DNA of 47,800 nucleotides, from positions 1 through 47,800 of the forward strand of contig JALVXB010000011.1 in the NCBI GenBank assembly GCA_027023025.1, read 5' to 3'. This document shows, piece by piece, positions 43,628 to 47,800 of the stretch. A model generated the notes under the pieces. The model had not been told where the DNA came from, ran no database searches, and saw only the letters and a program-made list of their open reading frames with translations. The translations under genes were made by a program, and so were the position numbers. The stretch is from Caldisericaceae bacterium. Lineage in GTDB: Bacteria > Caldisericota > Caldisericia > Caldisericales > Caldisericaceae. Position 1 is the first letter of the stretch. Every line of letters begins with the position of its first letter.

Positions 43628-45040
43628 ATGAAAACGAAAATTCTCGTAATTTTCCTAATTGTTTTTATTGCTTTTGGTTTTTTAATTTACTTCAACAAGT
43701 ACTTATCTAAAGGAACGCTTTTAGTCTCTTCAAACCCTGCAGATGCAAGTATCTACATTCAAGGGCAACTTGCAGGCACGACGCCATACGGGGCAAAACT
43801 TCCTGAAGGGCTATACAAAGTAAGAATCTCAAAGAAAGGTTTTGAGGATTACGAAACCACCATAGACTTAAGGGGAGGTACAAAAAAGAGTGTTTCTGTG
43901 AGTTTAGAAAAATTGCAATATCTTCTTGGGCCTATTGACGACGCAATTTATAAGATAAGTTCCGACGGAAAAATAAGAGAAAAAGTAGGCGGAGACTTCG
44001 ACGCAGGAATCCGGTTTTTCTGCCCGCTTCCCGGTGGAAAGCGCATAGTTTTTAGCGTGTACCACGACGAGAACAAAAAATCTTCTATGTGGATTATGGA
44101 TATTGATGAAAACAACAAAAAGAACCTTACAGGCAATTCGGAAATTTCTCTATTTGGCCTTTTCCCTTTCCCTGACGGAAGAAAGATTTTGTTTGTTTCT
44201 TCGGGCTCTAAGCCTCACTTTCTTTCTCTATGGACGATTGACTTAAACGGGAACAAAAGAAAAATTACTGAAATAAAAAATCCAGCCGCCTCGCTATACT
44301 GCGTTATATCCCCCAACGGCAAAAAGATTCTTGCCTATAGTTACGACTTGATGGAGAGCCACGGGCCTTCGCCGCTGTGGATTGTAGACTCTTCAGGAAA
44401 AAACTTAAAGAACCTTACGATAGGAATGGAAGGAAAGGTTGTCTCTGCATCTTTCTTTCCAGACGGAAACAAAGTGCTCATCGACTTTCTTGGCAGCGTC
44501 TTTCAGCCACAGTCAACTGGCCTGTGGGTGACTGACCTTGACGGAAAGAGTATGAAAAGGATTACGAAGTACAGAGAAAGCCAGGATAGCATAATTATTT
44601 CTCCAGAAATCCTGGAGGGCGGAAAGAAAATTTTCTTTGTTTCGGACCAGTGCTTATGGTCGGTTAATAGCGATGGGACAAACGAAAAACTCATAACGGC
44701 AGGTGTATCAGACTTTTATCCCTTCCCTGATGAAAAAACCTTGCTTCTTTTTGGCACTCAGTTCCACTTCTTAAAGATAAACATTGACGGAACAGGTCTA
44801 AAACAAATTACGGGGGACTCTACTGCAAAGTTGATAAAGCAGCCTTACATACCGAAACCTCTATATTTTGAGCGCTGGTGCGGCAATTTTTCTCCAATTT
44901 CTCCAGACGAAAGAAAAGTGATTTTAGTATCAGACCTTCATGCCGTCTGTTGTATCGTAAGCTTACATACCGGCAAAGTAGTAAACTCATCAGGAAAGAT
45001 AGTTTTACCTTTGCAGGCATTCTGGCTCCCTGAACAGTAG
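43628..45040 (+). CDS. Membrane-anchored PEGA-domain and beta-propeller (TolB-like) protein
   Basis: The open frame extends to 43571, but ATG 43628 follows AGAGGCGAACGGT and gives a normal N-terminus. The 470-residue protein has one membrane span (about 5-23), then a PEGA domain (GTLLVSSNPADASIYIQGQL...GTTPY, about 28-95). Six or so TolB/WD40-like propeller blades follow, each with the FPDG-K-I/L pattern and a W-I-x-D strand. PEGA domains often stand in surface proteins; the propeller probably binds a protein or polysaccharide outside the membrane. It stands alone, divergent from the GNAT-like gene. Confidence 0.8.
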   Translation: MKTKILVIFLIVFIAFGFLIYFNKYLSKGTLLVSSNPADASIYIQGQLAGTTPYGAKLPEGLYKVRISKKGFEDYETTIDLRGGTKKSVSVSLEKLQYLLGPIDDAIYKISSDGKIREKVGGDFDAGIRFFCPLPGGKRIVFSVYHDENKKSSMWIMDIDENNKKNLTGNSEISLFGLFPFPDGRKILFVSSGSKPHFLSLWTIDLNGNKRKITEIKNPAASLYCVISPNGKKILAYSYDLMESHGPSPLWIVDSSGKNLKNLTIGMEGKVVSASFFPDGNKVLIDFLGSVFQPQSTGLWVTDLDGKSMKRITKYRESQDSIIISPEILEGGKKIFFVSDQCLWSVNSDGTNEKLITAGVSDFYPFPDEKTLLLFGTQFHFLKINIDGTGLKQITGDSTAKLIKQPYIPKPLYFERWCGNFSPISPDERKVILVSDLHAVCCIVSLHTGKVVNSSGKIVLPLQAFWLPEQ

Positions 45041-45628
45041 CGTGCTTTACAATGTAGAAGTACACACACTTTTACTCGGGTTTACACTATACATTGGTTG
45101 CACATTCGAAAGTGCGAATTTTCGTTCGTAAAGTGCGAAAATAGGGTATCAAGAAATGTAGGTAAATAAAGGGTTTCTGAAAATTATGACCTATCAAATT
45201 ATATTTAATTTTGCCCAGAATCAAAGAAACACTGATAAATACAGGCTTTATTGCCTTCTAAAATAAGGCGTTTTAAGCGTTTTGCAGGTATATTTACCCG
45301 ATTTTTCTCAAGATTTGCGTCTACGGGCATTTAAATGGCATGTTTTGAATGAACCCTGATAAATACAGGGTTTATTGTAAGTATTTTGGGATAGTCTTTC
45401 GAAAATTTTATATAGTTTTTGAGAGAAACAAAGCGAATGCCGTTAAGGCAGAGACTCTTCGCTTTGCTCAGAGTGACGGGGAAAGTGGTCGTCCTCAAGC
45501 AAGCGCAGGTAAACACTCCACGAAACCGCAGAGTTTCGCTTTAAAAAATTTCCTACTTACCAACTTTTTGCAGTAATCCAGATAGACTACACTTTAAATT
45601 CACTGGCTACAATAGTGCTTCGTAAAGG
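45041..45628. other. Repeat- and hairpin-rich intergenic region
   Basis: About 590 bases without a supported gene. It holds a 22-bp direct repeat (45232-45253 and 45356-45377). The second copy forms a hairpin AACCCTG/CAGGGTT. Inverted copies CAAAGCGAA and TTCGCTTTG bracket 45432-45476, and a small hairpin CGAAAC/GTTTCG lies at 45521-45538. The segment GACTCTTCGCTTTGCTCAG resembles the 'TTCGCTTCGCTCAG' dispersed repeats known in many bacterial genomes (recalled, not checked). Confidence 0.55.
45232..45377 (+). repeat. 22-bp direct repeat pair
   Basis: CTGATAAATACAGGCTTTATTG at 45232 and the same with one change (G for C) at 45356, 124 bases apart, within the intergenic region. Confidence 0.75.
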
Positions 45629-47413
45629 TTAGTGTAAAGGCTGGATGTGAAATTGCTTGATCAGTTTGTACATAGTTGGACGAGAAATGCCTAATTTGCG
45701 CGATGCAACTGATATGTTAAAATTCGATTCCCTCAATGCCCGAATTACTGCTTCCTTTTTTAGGTCGTTGAAGTTTGGCACATCGCTCTTTTCCTCGAAA
45801 ATGTTTTCAGGAAGCAAGTCTCCCGTAAGCACACCTGACGATGCAAGATTTACCGCGCGTTCCACTATGTTTTGAAGTTCTCTCACATTTCCAGGAAAGT
45901 TGTACTCAAGCAGAGGCTCAACGAAAGAGCGATCGATTCTTTTAATTTCTTTCCCAAATTCTTCGGAAAATACACGGACGAAGTGTTCTAAAAGTAAAGG
46001 TATGTCCTCTTTGCGTTCACGCAGCGGGGGTATCGTAATTTGTATCACATTCAATCTGTAGTAAAGGTCTCGCCTGAAACTATTCATACGAATAAGTTCT
46101 TCTAAATTTTTATTTGTTGCTGCAATAATACGCACATTCACCCTTAAAGATTTCGTGCCTCCAACGCGCGTTATAACTTTATTTTCTATTACTCTCAAAA
46201 GCTTCGTCTGGATTGCAGGAGGAAGTTCCTCAATTTCGTCAAGAAAAATCGTGCCACCGTCGGCAAGTTCAAACTTTCCCGGACGGCCGTTCTTTGAGGC
46301 ATCAGTAAACGCACCCGGCTCGTAACCAAACAATTCACTTTCAGCAAGGTCTCTTGGCACAGCGCCACAATTCAGCGCAACGAACGGGCCTTTAGAGAAG
46401 TGGCTTGCAAAGTGTATTGCCTGTGCAAACATTTCCTTACCGGTGCCCGTCTCTCCCTGTATCAGTATAGAGGAACTCGTGCGCGATGCAATCTGCGCAA
46501 TTCTTATTGCTTCCTTCAATTTTGGAGAATTGCCGATAATGTCGTTAAATGTAAAACGCGCTTCAGCACCTATGTACTTCGTAACGAACGCCCTGACGCG
46601 TTTTATCTCCCTGAAAAAGTCCACGACGCCAACAAATTCCCCTTCGCTATTTCTTAAAACGACTGCCGTTTTTATGAAGTGTAAAATACCACGCGATGGA
46701 CTGTTTATAATGAATTCTTTATCCACATATCCTTTGTGCGTTTTGAACACGCGGAGAATCACAGGCGTAAAGTCAACGATCTCAGACACATGTTTACCAA
46801 TTGCTTTGTCTCTTTCTACCATTAAGATGTCGGCTCCGCGTTTATTTATGTACAAAATTCTTGCATCTTTGTCCAACACCAACACGCCATCTTCGTTTCC
46901 TTCGCTTATCACTTCAGAAAACCTCTTCGCAAGTTCTACTTTTTTTAAAGCACTTTTAAGTTTTACTTCGTTTTCTATAGCTTTTGCGAGCGCAGAAACG
47001 ATGCCGAGCGCGTACTTAGGGTAATCTTTATTTGGAGCAGAAAGGTCAAGCACAAAAGCAACTTTGCCAGCCTCATCAAATATTGGTGCCGCAGCACAGG
47101 ACCACAGCGAAAGAGTTTCGTCGGAATGTTCTATACCTATCACTTCAGCAGGTTTTTTATCTTTCAGTGCAGAGTATATTGCAGTTCTTCCAATACCTTC
47201 GTCAATTACAGCACCCTCAGGAAATAGAGGTATTCTATTGTTTGGCCCAATACTTAAAAGGACGATGCCGTCTTTATCCACAAAAGAGATAAAAAAAGGA
47301 TTGTCAACGGTAAAAAAATTCTGCAATAAATTCTTTGCAGTAACAAGGTAAATAAAATTTTCCGCTTTCCTTACCCGCAAATTCTCTTTTCCAATAAAGT
47401 GCCTATTTCTCAC
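45629..47413 (-). CDS. Sigma-54-dependent transcriptional activator (GAF-PAS-AAA-HTH)
   Basis: The 594-residue protein has an AcoR-like order. A GAF sensor covers about 1-145, with SLWSCAAAPIFDEAGKVAFVLDLS. A PAS domain spans about 165-270, and the AAA+ domain (290-525) has Walker A GETGTGKE, the sigma-54 contact loop GAFTDA, and Walker B GGTIFLDEIEELP. A Fis-type helix-turn-helix (FNISVASRKLGISRPTMYKLI) ends the protein. The loop is GAFTDA rather than the usual GAFTGA, a known variant. The start is GTG 47413, with no ribosome site; the promoter puts the mRNA start there. No -24/-12 sigma-54 promoter was found in the window, so targets are unknown. Confidence 0.92.
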   Translation of the reverse strand: MRNRHFIGKENLRVRKAENFIYLVTAKNLLQNFFTVDNPFFISFVDKDGIVLLSIGPNNRIPLFPEGAVIDEGIGRTAIYSALKDKKPAEVIGIEHSDETLSLWSCAAAPIFDEAGKVAFVLDLSAPNKDYPKYALGIVSALAKAIENEVKLKSALKKVELAKRFSEVISEGNEDGVLVLDKDARILYINKRGADILMVERDKAIGKHVSEIVDFTPVILRVFKTHKGYVDKEFIINSPSRGILHFIKTAVVLRNSEGEFVGVVDFFREIKRVRAFVTKYIGAEARFTFNDIIGNSPKLKEAIRIAQIASRTSSSILIQGETGTGKEMFAQAIHFASHFSKGPFVALNCGAVPRDLAESELFGYEPGAFTDASKNGRPGKFELADGGTIFLDEIEELPPAIQTKLLRVIENKVITRVGGTKSLRVNVRIIAATNKNLEELIRMNSFRRDLYYRLNVIQITIPPLRERKEDIPLLLEHFVRVFSEEFGKEIKRIDRSFVEPLLEYNFPGNVRELQNIVERAVNLASSGVLTGDLLPENIFEEKSDVPNFNDLKKEAVIRALRESNFNISVASRKLGISRPTMYKLIKQFHIQPLH

Positions 47414-47419
47414 ACAAAA

Positions 47420-47448
47420 AGTTTATCAAAAAAAAGAACTTTTTGCAA
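47420..47448 (-). promoter_or_regulatory. Promoter of the sigma-54 activator gene, giving a leaderless mRNA
   Basis: On the minus strand TTGCAA (47448-47443), 17 bases, TAAACT (47425-47420), then six bases to the GTG start. Overlaps the T-tract of the upstream terminator. Confidence 0.5.
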
Positions 47449-47502
47449 TTAAAAAGGGAGTGAGAAATATACCCTACACTTAAGTACATTTCTCACTCCC
47501 TT
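47449..47502 (-). terminator. Intrinsic terminator of the V4R-domain gene
   Basis: AAGGGAGTGAGAAAT and its perfect complement (15 bp) enclose a 19-base loop, and on the minus strand the stem runs into TTTTTAATTGC. It lies 30 bases after the stop at 47532. Confidence 0.9.
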
Positions 47503-47531
47503 AAAATAATTTTACGCTCTAAATTACTTTA

Positions 47532-47800
47532 CTACTCCATTGGAGTAATCTTAAGCTCGCAGTACGAGCCACTCATTGCAGCACAGGTCGTTTCTTCTAC
47601 TTTTACGGGCTTACCTTTTAGTTCGCTGAATACTTCTCCAAGTATGCCTCTCGTAAAGTGGCAGACGGGCTGGGTTGCAGGTTTGTCAAAGTTCCGTTTG
47701 TAACTGTCCACTTCAAAACTGTTGTGCAGTCTTACTACGATTTCCTCTTCCGTTTCGCTGACGAGTTCAAACAAGCCGTAACCACTGAAGACGAGGAAAC
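47532..47800 (-). CDS. V4R-domain protein (partial, 5' end outside window)
   Basis: The frame stays open to base 47800, so the N-terminus is outside the window; an internal TTG at 47774 is not the start. The visible 89 residues contain GYGLFELV, VVRLHNSFE, CHFTRGILGEVFSEL and EETTCAAMSGSYCELKI, which match the C-terminal half of the V4R (4-vinyl reductase) domain. Its cysteines and histidine are thought to bind metal or a small ligand. V4R domains occur alone, in the bacteriochlorophyll BchJ family and in sensors of the XylR/DmpR type. Ligand and role are unknown. Confidence 0.75.
   Translation of the reverse strand, partial: FLVFSGYGLFELVSETEEEIVVRLHNSFEVDSYKRNFDKPATQPVCHFTRGILGEVFSELKGKPVKVEETTCAAMSGSYCELKITPME

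Noticed and set aside
1-47800. CRISPR arrays, rRNA and tRNA genes
   Set aside because: No regularly spaced repeats and no cloverleaf other than the tmRNA ends were seen by eye; a covariance-model scan was not possible.

Overview
The window is a gene-dense bacterial chromosome segment, about 42-45% GC by eye, with strong Shine-Dalgarno sites, several GTG/TTG starts and -35/-10 promoters of the sigma-70 type. The gene content (TreT-type trehalose synthase, sugar ABC importer, butyrate kinase/phosphotransbutyrylase, pyroglutamyl peptidase, an SLH-anchored giant surface protein, a sigma-54 activator, a stand-alone TnpB) suggests a fermentative, probably thermophilic anaerobe. It recalls lineages such as Caldisericota, Coprothermobacterota or Thermotogota. 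The phylum is a guess; no rRNA is present.

Left part (1-17.4 kb). A minus-strand pair at the left edge encodes a small secreted eight-cysteine peptide and, after it, a MacB/FtsX-type ABC permease cut by the window edge. A methyltransferase follows. Then comes a 12.2-kb gene for a 4075-residue surface protein made of about 25 DUF11-like beta-sandwich repeats, a PKD domain and three SLH domains. Divergent from it is a metallo-beta-lactamase-fold hydrolase. A gene-poor stretch leads to the tmRNA gene ssrA.

Middle part (17.5-28.4 kb), all on the minus strand. A run apt - relA/spoT - dtd - small unknown - lytS is followed by lytR, then an unknown gene and cstA, then a small unknown gene coupled to an ArsA/Get3-type ATPase. 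The lytS/lytR sensor-regulator pair is split by a TnpB-only IS200/IS605-type insertion. Together this is a nutrient-starvation neighbourhood: (p)ppGpp metabolism, a LytSR system of the kind that controls CstA-family importers elsewhere, and a CstA transporter.

Right part (28.4-47.8 kb). Plus-strand genes encode TreT, a HerA/DUF87-like ATPase with a coiled-coil tail, and pyroglutamyl peptidase. The convergent malEFG-type importer ends in a decayed GH15 glycosidase relic overlapping the end of pcp. Next are ptb-buk, an accD-accA-small membrane protein-membrane-anchored protein operon, a 2-hydroxyacid dehydrogenase and a GNAT-like protein. Then come a PEGA/beta-propeller protein, a repeat-rich intergenic region, a sigma-54-dependent activator and an edge-truncated V4R-domain gene.

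Several genes need a start different from the longest open frame, notably the giant protein, apt, treT, malE, ptb, accA and the PEGA protein. Two genes (accD and the sigma-54 activator) appear to have leaderless transcripts.
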